From positions 1 through 64,000 of the forward strand of contig NZ_JANZKZ010000006.1 of assembly GCF_025770725.1 (NCBI RefSeq): a stretch of DNA of 64,000 nt. Reading direction: 5' to 3'. The notes beneath the pieces were generated by a model. It made no database searches, had not been told where the DNA came from, and was given only the letters and a program-made list of their open reading frames with translations. Positions 27,447-35,944 of the stretch are shown in pieces. The first letter of the stretch is position 1. Every line of letters starts with the position of its first letter. This DNA comes from Sulfurospirillum oryzae (GTDB taxonomy: Bacteria; Campylobacterota; Campylobacteria; Campylobacterales; Sulfurospirillaceae). The position numbers were made by a program, and so were the translations under genes.

Positions 27447-28064
27447 CTAAAGCCGTGTTATTTCCGTGCAATCGGGTAGGTGTTTGAGGGATTCTTCAAA
27501 GCTTGTATACGTTTGCAAGGCCGTGATGACGATGCTTAAAGGCTCGCTCAGTATCTCTTGGAAGTCGATTTCATGAGATGCTTTGACTCTAAAGGCGAGT
27601 TGCTCAAGCGGTGGAGAAAATTCTGCATGGATACCTTCTTTATTACCTCGTGAATCAACGCGGTACCAGCCAAAATCTTTGAGATAAATAGCATTGAGTC
27701 CATGCAATGTGTAAGGCTCTCCTCCATTATCTAAAAGGCTGAGTCTTTGGTAGCACAATCCTGCTGGGATACTATTAGCACGACACAGAGCTGCTAAAAG
27801 ATGACTTTTGGCATAGCACCACCCCGTCTGATACGCTAAGACATCACTGGCTTTACAGGTAATGATGGCATCTTTATGATCTCCCGTATGACGGATGTGG
27901 TCTCGCACAAAGGTAAAACAACTTTTGGCAATCTCAACATCGCTCTTTGCGTCCCCTTTTAACTCTTTTGCTTTTGCCAAAATAGAGGGGTGCTCAAAAT
28001 CAATGACGAATGAACTTTGAAGATAACCTTGTAGATTAGGGTTCACAGATGACTCCTCGCTCAA
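27447..28064 (-). CDS. transglutaminase-like cysteine protein
   Basis: 205 aa, soluble. Papain-like transglutaminase core: catalytic Cys in TGWCYAKSHLLAALCR, His in YTLHGLNAIYL and Asp in WYRVDSRGNK. Such small bacterial proteins may act as proteases or transferases; the substrate is unknown. Last gene of the minus-strand cluster, overlapping the GNAT gene by 29 nt. Confidence 0.85.
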   Translation of the reverse strand: MSEESSVNPNLQGYLQSSFVIDFEHPSILAKAKELKGDAKSDVEIAKSCFTFVRDHIRHTGDHKDAIITCKASDVLAYQTGWCYAKSHLLAALCRANSIPAGLCYQRLSLLDNGGEPYTLHGLNAIYLKDFGWYRVDSRGNKEGIHAEFSPPLEQLAFRVKASHEIDFQEILSEPLSIVITALQTYTSFEESLKHLPDCTEITRL

Positions 28065-28467
28065 GTGCTCCTTGCTGATCTTTGAAAATAGCCATTGCCG
28101 TATTCATCTTGTAAAAACCAAGTTTGGTGTAAAAAGGCTCTTTACCAGGATTTGCGTAGAGAATGATTTTAGTATGATCTTTTGAAAACTCAACCAGTTG
28201 TTTCACGATGGCTTTACCAATGCCAAGCCCTTGAAAATCAGGATGAATAGCGACATCACAAATATACGAGCAGTCTACACCATCCGCAAGTGCGCGGCCA
28301 ACCCCAACCAATAGGGCATCGTCATAAATAAAACAGACATAGCGGCTATTGGAAAAAACGATTTTCAGGTTTTCAGGTTTTTTATCACCCAGTGGAGCAA
28401 TTTTATAGAGGTGTGACAACGCTTCCCAATCGATATTTTCGTTATTATAGATCCATTTAAGCGCCAT
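28036..28467 (-). CDS. GNAT family N-acetyltransferase
   Basis: 143 aa. Acetyl-CoA loop in DVAIHPDFQGLGIGKAIV (about 72-89) and the C-terminal EPFYTKLGFYKM motif are typical. The acceptor is unknown. Sits between YciI and transglutaminase genes in a five-gene run. Confidence 0.88.
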   Translation of the reverse strand: MALKWIYNNENIDWEALSHLYKIAPLGDKKPENLKIVFSNSRYVCFIYDDALLVGVGRALADGVDCSYICDVAIHPDFQGLGIGKAIVKQLVEFSKDHTKIILYANPGKEPFYTKLGFYKMNTAMAIFKDQQGALERGVICEP

Positions 28468-28476
28468 GAGATTCCT

Positions 28477-28767
28477 TTAGCGATTGGCCAAAAAAGCAAG
28501 CTCGGGTGAAGTCATGGACGGCGTAAATTCCGTGATCTCATAGGTGGCTACATCATGAATGTAAAAAGGATCACACGCGATGAGCGCTTCAATCTCAGCC
28601 CTGTTAGCGGCCAATGCCAAGATAACACCTCCCGTGCGGGGATTTTTACGTCCTGAGGCTAAAAAAAGACCTTTTTCGTAGTTGTCTTTGAGAAATTCGA
28701 CATGCGCACTCAGATGTGCATCGACTTCCTCAAGGGATTTGTGATAGGTTAAAGCGATGATAAACAT
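28477..28767 (-). CDS. YciI family protein
   Basis: 96 aa dimeric alpha-beta barrel-like fold: MFIIALTYHKSLEEVDAHL, HVEFLKDNYEKGLFLASGRKNPRTGGVIL with the conserved His and Asp/Asn region. Function in the family is poorly defined; some members are small-molecule enzymes. Confidence 0.87.
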   Translation of the reverse strand: MFIIALTYHKSLEEVDAHLSAHVEFLKDNYEKGLFLASGRKNPRTGGVILALAANRAEIEALIACDPFYIHDVATYEITEFTPSMTSPELAFLANR

Positions 28768-28778
28768 AAAGATTCCTG

Positions 28779-29135
28779 TTATGAATTGCGGACAAACGTT
28801 TGCATTTTTTTAGAGAGCGAGCTAAAAACAAGGTCATACGAGTCATCGATCCAGCCAAAAAGCATTGACTCATCAATGTCATCATCGCAGATAACCGTAT
28901 TCCAGTGCTTTTTGTTCATGTGATAACCCGCTATGACATTCTCGTACATCTCTCTTAGTTCTCGCGCGTAGTAGGGATCGCACTTGAGGTTGATGCGTGG
29001 TGGGTTACTCTCTTCATCGACCAGTGCAAAGATTTTATGTCCTACTTTGTAAACGGCGGTTGTTTCATCAAAGGGGTACTCTTTTGTAGCACCAATATGG
29101 CTCAGGCAGTAATTATTTAAGATTTCAAACGTCAT
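28779..29135 (-). CDS. MmcQ/YjbR family DNA-binding protein
   Basis: 118 aa from ATG 29135 (MTFEILNNYCLSHIGATKEYPFD), which matches family length better than the upstream ATG 29168. VYKVGHKIFALVDE, LKCDPYYARELRE and MNKKHWNTV motifs define the family (double-wing DNA-binding-like fold). Starts 2 nt after the tag stop. Confidence 0.88.
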   Translation of the reverse strand: MTFEILNNYCLSHIGATKEYPFDETTAVYKVGHKIFALVDEESNPPRINLKCDPYYARELREMYENVIAGYHMNKKHWNTVICDDDIDESMLFGWIDDSYDLVFSSLSKKMQTFVRNS

Positions 29136-29136
29136 T

Positions 29137-29700
29137 TTATTTGCACCTACAACTGTTTTCATGGTCATTCACCATACCACACGCCTGCATAAACGCATAA
29201 AGGGTGGTTGAGCCTATAAATTTGAAGCCTCGTTTTTTGAGATCTTTGGTCATTGCATTCGAAATGGGCGAGGTTGTTGCTGCTGTTTTATAATCACTCA
29301 CATTGTTTAGAATGGTTTTTCCATCCACATAGCCCCAAAAGTAGGCATCGAGTGAGCCGAACTCCTGAGCAATGGTTTGAAAAAGTTTGGCATTGTTAAT
29401 GATGGCTTCAATCTTTGGACGACTTTTGATGACTTCGCCTTCACTCAAAATGCGCTCCACATCCATTTCGCCCAAATGCGCCACTTTTTCGAGGACAAAA
29501 CTGGCAAAAGCATTGCGGTAGCCTTCACGTTTTTTTAAAATGGTGAGCCAACTTAGTCCAGCAGATTGTGTTTCAAGGCAGAAAAGCTCAAACAAAGCGC
29601 GATCATCATGCAGAGGTTTTCCCCACTCTTCATCATGGTACGCCACATAGGTAGGATCGCTTAGTTTGAGCCATCCACAGCGCGAAAGATTTTGTGTCAT
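29137..29700 (-). CDS. tag: DNA-3-methyladenine glycosylase I
   Basis: 187 aa base-excision repair enzyme that removes 3-methyladenine. RCGWL start with zinc ligand Cys, YVAYHDEEWGKPLHDDRALFE, QSAGLSWLTILKKREGYR (base pocket) and C-terminal QACGMVNDHENSCRC with the other zinc ligands. First gene of the minus-strand cluster, divergent from an AraC gene 68 nt away. Confidence 0.95.
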   Translation of the reverse strand: MTQNLSRCGWLKLSDPTYVAYHDEEWGKPLHDDRALFELFCLETQSAGLSWLTILKKREGYRNAFASFVLEKVAHLGEMDVERILSEGEVIKSRPKIEAIINNAKLFQTIAQEFGSLDAYFWGYVDGKTILNNVSDYKTAATTSPISNAMTKDLKKRGFKFIGSTTLYAFMQACGMVNDHENSCRCK

Positions 29701-29768
29701 TTTTATTTCCTCAAAGAGGTATCATGCTAAGATTATAGCTCAATAGAGTTAACAAACAGGAAATGCAG

Positions 29769-30650
29769 ATGTCCATTCACGTACTTGAATACATTAAAAA
29801 AAATTATAAAGACCAGACGATTGAAGCCAATGGTGTGGTCATAGCGCGTTATTTTGCTGTTAGTGATCATTATAAAGCTGAAGCGTATATGGAGCAAAAC
29901 CTTCTCAACATTATCCTAGAGGGTAAAAAAATGCTCCACACTCAAAATGGTGATGTTGAAGTAAGAGCGGGTGAGGCGTTTTTTCTATCGCGTGGTGAAT
30001 ACGTAATGAGTGAAGTCTGTGAAGGTGGAAATTATGCGTGTTTGTTGATCTTTTTTGATGAAAAAGTGATGCGGAATTGGCTATCACCCATCTTAGAGAA
30101 AATACCGTTACATGTAAAGATGCCCAATTCTGCAATTGAGCCTTTTTGCAAGATAGAATTAACTCCCTTTATAAAGAGTACAGCGCTTTCGCTACTCCCT
30201 TTTATTGAGCAAAAGCCCGCTTTTGTGGACACGATTTTGGTGTTGAAACTGCAAGAACTATTGCTCTTGCTTTTGGGCTCTGCTGAGGGTGCAAAACTTG
30301 TCTCTTACTTTCAAACACTGCTTCCTCGAAGCGTTGATCTTAAAGTTTTTATGGAGGAGCATTTTACGCAAAACTGGAGTATATCAGAGTTTGCAAGACA
30401 CAGCGGCAGAAGTTTGAGTGCGTTTAAAACAGAGTTCGTTTCACAGTTAAAAACCACACCTATGAAATGGATACTTGACAAGCGCGTCGAGCGTGCTCAT
30501 TTTCTGATCGAAAAAGGAGGCCTTGGTATTGGTGAGGCAGCGTTTAGGGCAGGTTTTAAAAGCCAGTCTCATTTCTCTCGTCTTTTTAAAGCACGTCACG
30601 CGCTGACACCAAAAAACCTTATAGATAAAAAGTCAAACCTTACAGACTAA
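29769..30650 (+). CDS. AraC-family regulator
   Basis: 293 aa from ATG 29769 (AGGAA 6 nt upstream; ATG 29763 directly abuts it). N-terminal AraC-type cupin-like region and C-terminal HTH (about 190-285, SISEFARHSGRSLSAFKTEF, GIGEAAFRAGFKSQSHFSRLFKARHALTPKN). Target may be the divergent tag cluster or the downstream gene. One palindrome inside (LHVK, 30108). Confidence 0.88.
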   Translation: MSIHVLEYIKKNYKDQTIEANGVVIARYFAVSDHYKAEAYMEQNLLNIILEGKKMLHTQNGDVEVRAGEAFFLSRGEYVMSEVCEGGNYACLLIFFDEKVMRNWLSPILEKIPLHVKMPNSAIEPFCKIELTPFIKSTALSLLPFIEQKPAFVDTILVLKLQELLLLLLGSAEGAKLVSYFQTLLPRSVDLKVFMEEHFTQNWSISEFARHSGRSLSAFKTEFVSQLKTTPMKWILDKRVERAHFLIEKGGLGIGEAAFRAGFKSQSHFSRLFKARHALTPKNLIDKKSNLTD

Positions 30651-30708
30651 CCTATCACCTCTTTTTACATGTAAAATGATCCTTGAAATTTTACTCAAAA
30701 GGATTGTT

Positions 30709-31248
30709 ATGAAAATCAGACACCTACTAGCGCTACTGGCGTTTATGGTAAGTACACTTGTTGCAGGAGAGTTTACGCTTTACAGTAACGACCTTGCTGG
30801 ACAGCTCACAAAAAAGCAAGAAGCCTCATCTCACGGATGTGATGGCTCAAACATCTCTCCTGAACTTCACTGGAGCAACGTGCCCTCTGGCACTAAGAGT
30901 TTTGCGGTGACAGTCTATGACCCCGATGCTCCAACAGGTAGTGGCTGGTGGCACTGGGTTGTTTTTCATATCCCTTCATCTGTCAATGCGTTGCCTACTG
31001 ATTTTGGCAATGTGAATAAAGCAACCACTATTTCAGCGATTCAAAGTATGACAGATTTTGGTAAAGCTGGATTTGGTGGGGCGTGCCCGCCTAAAGGCGA
31101 TAAAGCACATCGTTATGTTTTTACAGTACATGCACTCAGTGTTGACAAACTCCCTTTAGATGCGTCTTCCATGCCAGCCCTCGTTGGCTTTATGATCAAT
31201 GCCAATACCATTGCAAAAGCAACATTGGTTTCGTACTATCAACGCTAA
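30709..31248 (+). CDS. YbhB/YbcL Raf kinase inhibitor-like (PEBP) protein
   Basis: 179 aa from ATG 30709 (AAAGGA upstream; MKIRHLLALLAFMVSTLVAGEF is a signal peptide), so exported. PEBP motifs NISPELHWSNVP, VTVYDPDAPTGSGWWHWVVFHIP and CPPKGDKAHRYVFTVHAL are complete. Physiological role in bacteria is unclear. Confidence 0.92.
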   Translation: MKIRHLLALLAFMVSTLVAGEFTLYSNDLAGQLTKKQEASSHGCDGSNISPELHWSNVPSGTKSFAVTVYDPDAPTGSGWWHWVVFHIPSSVNALPTDFGNVNKATTISAIQSMTDFGKAGFGGACPPKGDKAHRYVFTVHALSVDKLPLDASSMPALVGFMINANTIAKATLVSYYQR

Positions 31249-31356
31249 GGTGTGTAAAGTAAAACAAATAGTATAAAAAAGAGAAAATAACTCCTATTAA
31301 CTTTTTGTTTACGAAAGATTAATAGAGCGTTTAAATAACTACTCTATACTTTCACT

Positions 31357-31440
31357 ACCAAGACAATTACCTCCTTTTTGTGAATAACTTAACAACTTTA
31401 AAAATCAGCTTCCAGATTGCCCGGTCTGGAAGCTTTTTTA
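31357..31440 (+). ncRNA. candidate small RNA with anti-Shine-Dalgarno motif
   Basis: TATACT (31345-31350) could be a -10 giving a start near 31357. A perfect 10-bp terminator stem AGCTTCCAGA/TCTGGAAGCT (31407-31416/31425-31434) plus T6 ends it, about 160 nt after the nearest upstream gene. The body carries TTACCTCCTTTTT (31368-31380), the same as the anti-SD tail of 16S rRNA. The terminator is clear; the RNA is an inference. Confidence 0.45.
31407..31440 (+). terminator. strong intrinsic terminator
   Basis: Perfect 10-bp stem AGCTTCCAGA/TCTGGAAGCT with an 8-nt loop, followed by TTTTTTA. Confidence 0.9.
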
Positions 31441-31451
31441 CTTTTAACACG

Positions 31452-31489
31452 CAAAAAAAGCAAAGCTCTTTTTGCTACGTTAGCCACTG
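31452..31489 (-). repeat. modular hairpin repeat, partial reversed copy G
   Basis: On the minus strand: core variant CAGTGGCTAACGTAG (31489-31475), then hairpin 2 with arms CAAAAAGAGC and GCTTTTTTTG around a TTT loop, then CGTG. Matches the order in the full copies. A weaker second copy follows at about 31550-31605. Confidence 0.65.
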
Positions 31490-31626
31490 AGGCGCTAAAG
31501 CTTGCCTCTTATGAGGCAGAATAGTTTATACTTTCACACTCAAAAAAACCGAAGCCTTTTTAACGATACTAGTCGCTATGGCACCAAAGCTTGAGCACAT
31601 TGCCGTCAGAATATTGTCCACTACTA

Positions 31627-31642
31627 TGTTATAATCCTTCCC
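31627..31642 (+). promoter_or_regulatory. extended -10 promoter directly before ATG (leaderless)
   Basis: TGTTATAAT: an extended -10 (TG at 31627-31628, TATAAT 31630-31635). The expected start of transcription, about 7 nt downstream, falls at 31642-31643, on the ATG. No Shine-Dalgarno is present. Confidence 0.55.
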
Positions 31643-33148
31643 ATGAAAACACTTTTACTGATCCTTTTTTTCTTTACATGTAATGTGGTAGCAGCCACGC
31701 TTCATCTTGCTATCTCGGCAAATCCTAGCCGTCTCAATCCTATACTTTCGACAGATACAACGAGTGCTGATGTGACTAAATGGTTGTTTAACGCGTTGGT
31801 GACGTATGATAAAGATGCGAACATTATCTCAGAACTTGCTCAAAGTTACCATTTCGTGGATGACACAACACTTATTTTTGAGCTTAAAAAAGATGTCACG
31901 TGGAGTGATGGCGTTCCTTTTAGTGCCAAAGATGTGCTTTTTACGTATGAGACAATCACCTCTCCTAAAATCTTTACACCCTATGCGTCAGGTTTTATGC
32001 ATATTTTACATGTAAAGATGTTAGACGAATTTACGGTTGAAGTGAAATACAAATATCCATATTTTAAAGCACTTGAAGTGTGGATGATGGAGATATTGCC
32101 AGAGCATCTTCTCAAAAACGAAACAGATTTGATGACCAGCAAATTTAATCAAAACCCCGTTGGAACGGGCTCTTATACGCTTGAACAATTTAATATTTCC
32201 AAAGATATATCCTTAGATGCCAATCCAAGTTATTTTATTCATAAGCCTAACTTGGAAAAGATCATTTTTCATTATTTGCCCGACAAATCCGCTGAATTTT
32301 TAATGCTTAAATCTAAAAAATTAGATGTTGGAACGCTTACGCCATTACAATTGGAACGCCAGATTGATGAGGATTTTAGAAAACATTACACTGTTTACGA
32401 AGACATTGCACATGTTTTTTCGTACATGGGATTTAATCTAAAATCTGAGAAATTCAAAGACTCACGCGTTCGTGAAGCGCTCTCTTTAGCGATTGATCGC
32501 CAAGAGTTAGTCGATATTCTCTATTTTGGGCATGGCAAAGTCTGTACAGGTCCTTTTTTGCCAGGAACGGGAGCCTTTAATGAAACGATAAAAGCCCCAA
32601 AACCTGATATTGCAAAAGCTAAAGCGTTGCTCAAAGAAGCAGGATATGATGATGCCCATCCTTTTGTATTTGAACTGAGTACCAGTGCCAATGGAACAGG
32701 AAGTTATTCCGCGCAAATTCTTCAGCATCAGCTAAAAAAAGCAGGAGTTGTGATGAAACTTCGCATTATGGAGTGGCAAGCATTTCTAAATACCGTTATA
32801 ACACCGCGTAATTTTGAAGCGGTTTTGATGGGGTGGTCTTTGGGACTAAAGCCCGATGCTTATAGCATTTGGCATAGCGAATCTATGCGCAAAGGTGGGT
32901 TTAATTTCATTGGCTATGAAAATGCAGAGGTCGATAAACTTATCAAAGAGGCAGAAAAAGTAGTCGATCAAGAGAAATTTGATGCATTGTACCGAGAAAT
33001 TTTTGCCAAAATTGTAGCCGACAACCCTTATCTTTTCTTAGTTATTCCTAGTAGTATTACTGTTGTAAATAAAAAGATTACTCCTGTTTCAACGTCGATA
33101 ATTGGGGTTATGCACAATACCATTGATTGGATTAAACCAGAACTTTAA
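31643..33148 (+). CDS. peptide/nickel-type ABC transporter substrate-binding protein
   Basis: 501 aa SBP_bac_5 family. Signal peptide MKTLLLILFFFTCNVVAAT, then NPSRLNPILSTDTTS, DVTWSDGVPFSAKDVLFTYETI and SDSRVREALSLAIDRQELV-like motifs (here FKDSRVREALSLAIDRQ). Binds oligopeptides or a similar ligand in the periplasm for an ABC importer. No permease or ATPase genes follow, so it is an orphan in this window. Palindromes at 31674 (in the signal peptide, FTCN) and 32006 (LHVK). Confidence 0.92.
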   Translation: MKTLLLILFFFTCNVVAATLHLAISANPSRLNPILSTDTTSADVTKWLFNALVTYDKDANIISELAQSYHFVDDTTLIFELKKDVTWSDGVPFSAKDVLFTYETITSPKIFTPYASGFMHILHVKMLDEFTVEVKYKYPYFKALEVWMMEILPEHLLKNETDLMTSKFNQNPVGTGSYTLEQFNISKDISLDANPSYFIHKPNLEKIIFHYLPDKSAEFLMLKSKKLDVGTLTPLQLERQIDEDFRKHYTVYEDIAHVFSYMGFNLKSEKFKDSRVREALSLAIDRQELVDILYFGHGKVCTGPFLPGTGAFNETIKAPKPDIAKAKALLKEAGYDDAHPFVFELSTSANGTGSYSAQILQHQLKKAGVVMKLRIMEWQAFLNTVITPRNFEAVLMGWSLGLKPDAYSIWHSESMRKGGFNFIGYENAEVDKLIKEAEKVVDQEKFDALYREIFAKIVADNPYLFLVIPSSITVVNKKITPVSTSIIGVMHNTIDWIKPEL

Positions 33149-33171
33149 TCCCTTTTTGCTCAAAACTATGC

Positions 33172-33228
33172 TATAATTTACATCTTCACACGAGAAATCT
33201 GAAAAATATTAATACTAAAGGAAAAAAA
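33172..33228 (+). promoter_or_regulatory. ompA-family promoter and leader
   Basis: TGCTATAAT extended -10 (TATAAT 33172-33177) predicts a start near 33184 and a leader of about 45 nt ending in AAAGGAAAAAAA before the ATG, consistent with strong expression. Confidence 0.6.
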
Positions 33229-34236
33229 ATGAAAAAAACTCTATTTTCATTAGCGGCACTAGCATCTTTGGCATTTGCAGCACCAACTGCATACAACTAT
33301 GAGGTAACACCAACTATTGGTGGCGTTTTACCAGAAGGTAATCTTGATCTTAAAAATCAACTGACTTATGGTTTGAGATTTGGTATCAATCTTGATAATA
33401 ATATTATTAACCAAATTGAACTTGGTTACGATAGATCTAGCAACATAGATTATAAAGGCATAAATGCCGATACAAACTTTAACCGTTATTATGCAAACAT
33501 CGTTAAAGAGTACAAATTAACTCCAGAAGCAGCATTGTATGCTTTGGTTGGACTTGGTTATGAAGATGTAACTAACCCACAATTAGACAACAAAGACAGC
33601 ATGTTTGCACAATACGGTGGTGGTGTAAAATACTGGGTAACAGACAGTTTTGCACTTAAAGCAGAAGTTCGCCATGCCGTTAAATTTACGCATAGTGACA
33701 ACAACTTATTCTACAGCCTTGGCTTTACGATTCCTTTCGATGCAAAATCAGCTCCAGTTGCAGCAAAAGCGGCTCCAGTTGCGGCTCCAGTTGCAGCAGC
33801 AGTTGCTCCTAAAGATAGCGATGGTGATGGCGTATATGATGATAAAGATAAATGCCCAAATACTCCAAAAGGTACTGTTGTTGATGCAGATGGTTGTCCA
33901 AAAATCATTCGTTTACATGTAAAATTTGACTTTGATAAATCAGCTGTAAAACCAGAGTTTATGCCTGAAATTCAAAAAGTTGCAGATTTTATGAAACAAA
34001 ACCCAGGATACAGTGTTGTACTTGAGGGTCATACAGACTCTAAAGGTAGCGATGCTTACAACCAAAAACTTTCAGATCAACGTGCAAAAGCAGTTGCAAA
34101 AGCTTTAGGAACTCTTGGTATTGCTAATGCAAAAATCACAACTGAAGCGTATGGTGAGAGCAAACCAGTTGCAACAAACGACACAGAAGCTGGCCGTGCT
34201 GAAAACAGAAGAGTTGACGCAGTATTTAAAAAATAA
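33229..34236 (+). CDS. CadF-like OmpA-family outer-membrane protein
   Basis: 335 aa. Signal peptide (MKKTLFSLAALASLAFAAP), N-terminal eight-strand barrel (about 20-165), an Ala/Pro/Val-rich hinge (about 167-190), a thrombospondin type 3-like acidic repeat (DSDGDGVYDDKDKCPNTP) and a C-terminal OmpA peptidoglycan-binding domain (FDFDKSAVKPEF, GHTDSKGSDAYN, AGRAENRRVD). The barrel resembles C. jejuni CadF, a fibronectin-binding adhesin; it also sits near the HAD and PFOR genes as cadF does. Adhesion here is inference. A palindrome (LHVK) lies at the start of the OmpA domain. Confidence 0.92.
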   Translation: MKKTLFSLAALASLAFAAPTAYNYEVTPTIGGVLPEGNLDLKNQLTYGLRFGINLDNNIINQIELGYDRSSNIDYKGINADTNFNRYYANIVKEYKLTPEAALYALVGLGYEDVTNPQLDNKDSMFAQYGGGVKYWVTDSFALKAEVRHAVKFTHSDNNLFYSLGFTIPFDAKSAPVAAKAAPVAAPVAAAVAPKDSDGDGVYDDKDKCPNTPKGTVVDADGCPKIIRLHVKFDFDKSAVKPEFMPEIQKVADFMKQNPGYSVVLEGHTDSKGSDAYNQKLSDQRAKAVAKALGTLGIANAKITTEAYGESKPVATNDTEAGRAENRRVDAVFKK

Positions 34237-34248
34237 TTTAGGATTATA

Positions 34249-35064
34249 ATGAATTTACACATGGATCTAAGCTGGACAGTGATTGTCAATTTTATCACTC
34301 TTTATGGAGTGAAAGTACTTGCTTCTTTACTGATTTTTTTCGTTGGTAAAAAAATAGCATCTCTTTTAACAGCTGTTGTTGTTAAAGGGATGCGCAAGTC
34401 GAAGATTGATGAGACTATTACCAGCTTTTTTTCCAATGTGATTTATTTTGGTCTCTTGGTGGTGATAATCCTAGCAGCTCTAAGCAATCTAGGCATTAAC
34501 ACCACCTCTTTTCTAGCGGTTCTTGGAACGGCTGGTCTTGCTATTGGTTTAGCACTCCAAGGTACACTTTCCAATGTAGGTGCTGGTATTTTATTGGTTT
34601 TTTTCCGTCCTTTTAAAATTGGTCACTCTGTGCAAGTTGCAGGCGAAAATGGTACGGTTGAAGAGTTGAATCTTTTTAGTGTTGTTCTTAAAACAGGTGA
34701 TAATAAGCAGATCATTATTCCTAATTCTGCCGTAATTGGAAAAAATATTATCAATTTTTCTGCAAAACCTACATCGCGCGTTGATTTGATTTTTAATATT
34801 GGTTATGAAGATGACCTTCGTTTAGCAAAAGAGACGTTGCAGGATATTGTTGATAAAGAGCCAAATGTTCTAAGGGAACCTGTCCCATTTGTTGCAGTAA
34901 GTGAATTAGCACAAACGAGTGTAAAGCTTATGGTGCGTTTTTGGGTTAAAAACGAAGACTCTGCTACTGTGAGTTTTTCTATGACTGAAAAAGTGAAGCT
35001 TGCTTTTGATGCAAAGAGGATAAGTATTCCTCATCCTCCTATCTCTGCTACACCTGAGGCGTAA
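34249..35064 (+). CDS. small-conductance mechanosensitive channel (MscS family)
   Basis: 271 aa, three N-terminal helices with the pore helix LGTAGLAIGLALQGTLSNVGAGILLVFFRPFKIG (about 88-121, glycine/alanine spaced as in MscS TM3), followed by the beta domain (VEELNLFSVVLKTGDNKQIIIPNS) and a cytoplasmic C-domain. Releases solutes on hypo-osmotic shock. 12 nt after the OmpA-family gene, so possibly co-transcribed. Confidence 0.95.
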   Translation: MNLHMDLSWTVIVNFITLYGVKVLASLLIFFVGKKIASLLTAVVVKGMRKSKIDETITSFFSNVIYFGLLVVIILAALSNLGINTTSFLAVLGTAGLAIGLALQGTLSNVGAGILLVFFRPFKIGHSVQVAGENGTVEELNLFSVVLKTGDNKQIIIPNSAVIGKNIINFSAKPTSRVDLIFNIGYEDDLRLAKETLQDIVDKEPNVLREPVPFVAVSELAQTSVKLMVRFWVKNEDSATVSFSMTEKVKLAFDAKRISIPHPPISATPEA

Positions 35065-35071
35065 TTACTAC

Positions 35072-35875
35072 TTATTTTCCAAATACTTGTTGGATGATAG
35101 AACTACCACTAGCCATTGGATTGCTGCGAAGTGCTTTTTCTTTCTCTGCGATCATATAAAAAAGTCCATCGAGTGTTTTTCGACCAATATAATCTTCAAT
35201 ATTTTCATCACCACTAGGAACGGCATCACCCATACCCAAGCCTTTTGCAATAGATGAGGCTTGTCCTACCATTGCATTATTGGAAAGTCCAGCTGTTGCA
35301 TTGCTTCCACCCGCAAACCCTTTAAGGCTTTGGTATGAACTCATGACTTGGCTATCTTTGATACTCTCTTTAATAATTGGCATAATGGCACTCAGCAGTT
35401 TTGTTCCTGCTTTTGTTTTAAAGTAATCGGTTGCTGCTGTATTTCCGCCACTGACAATGGCATTTGCATCTTCAACACTCATGGTTGAAATGGTGTCACT
35501 AAAAATAGAAGCCGTTTTTGGAACTGATTTTGATGCTGCTGTGTTCATGGTTTTTACAAAATCATCCACATAGCTTTTCCCACCTAGCTTCTCTGCCGCA
35601 GTAGCTACGGGTTTGAGAGAGGCAGGAAGAGGAATTTTAACCGCATTATTGTTCAGAAATCCTCCTTCTGTTCCAAGTAATGAAACAGCTTGTTTGGCCC
35701 CAAGACTGAGGGCTTCTTTAACACCTGAAGTGGCACTACTTTGCGTGCTTGCTGAACTACTTGTAGTTGCTGTTTTTTGCGCCGATGTTGCACTTATGGC
35801 AGTATTGACTGCATCTTGGAAGTTCGCTGCACAAAGCATAAGCGGAGCTAAAAGTATAAAGCTCTTTGGTAACAT
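35072..35875 (-). CDS. DUF4197 exported protein
   Basis: 267 aa. Signal peptide MLPKSFILLAPLMLCAA, a Ser/Ala/Thr-rich linker (about 25-55), then the DUF4197 helical domain (GVKEALSLGAKQAVSLLG, FLNNNAVKIPLP, GRKTLDGLFYMIAEKEKALRSNP). Function unknown. AAGGAGA before the ATG. Convergent with mscS, divergent from the HAD gene. Confidence 0.88.
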   Translation of the reverse strand: MLPKSFILLAPLMLCAANFQDAVNTAISATSAQKTATTSSSASTQSSATSGVKEALSLGAKQAVSLLGTEGGFLNNNAVKIPLPASLKPVATAAEKLGGKSYVDDFVKTMNTAASKSVPKTASIFSDTISTMSVEDANAIVSGGNTAATDYFKTKAGTKLLSAIMPIIKESIKDSQVMSSYQSLKGFAGGSNATAGLSNNAMVGQASSIAKGLGMGDAVPSGDENIEDYIGRKTLDGLFYMIAEKEKALRSNPMASGSSIIQQVFGK

Positions 35876-35944
35876 GTATCTCCTTTTTAATGGTCTTACA
35901 GTTATAATACATCCTTACATGTAAAAGGACTATTAAGGGTTTAA

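Larger units (their letters stand above)
31249..31642. other. 394-nt gene-free region: candidate sRNA, repeats, promoter
   Basis: No ORF of note. In order it holds an AT-rich stretch, a TATACT box, a candidate sRNA ending in a strong terminator (31407-31440), a reversed copy of hairpin 2 plus core of the modular repeat (31452-31489), a second degenerate reversed copy (about 31550-31605) and the promoter of the downstream gene. TATACTTTCAC occurs twice (31345-31355 and 31527-31537). Confidence 0.7.
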
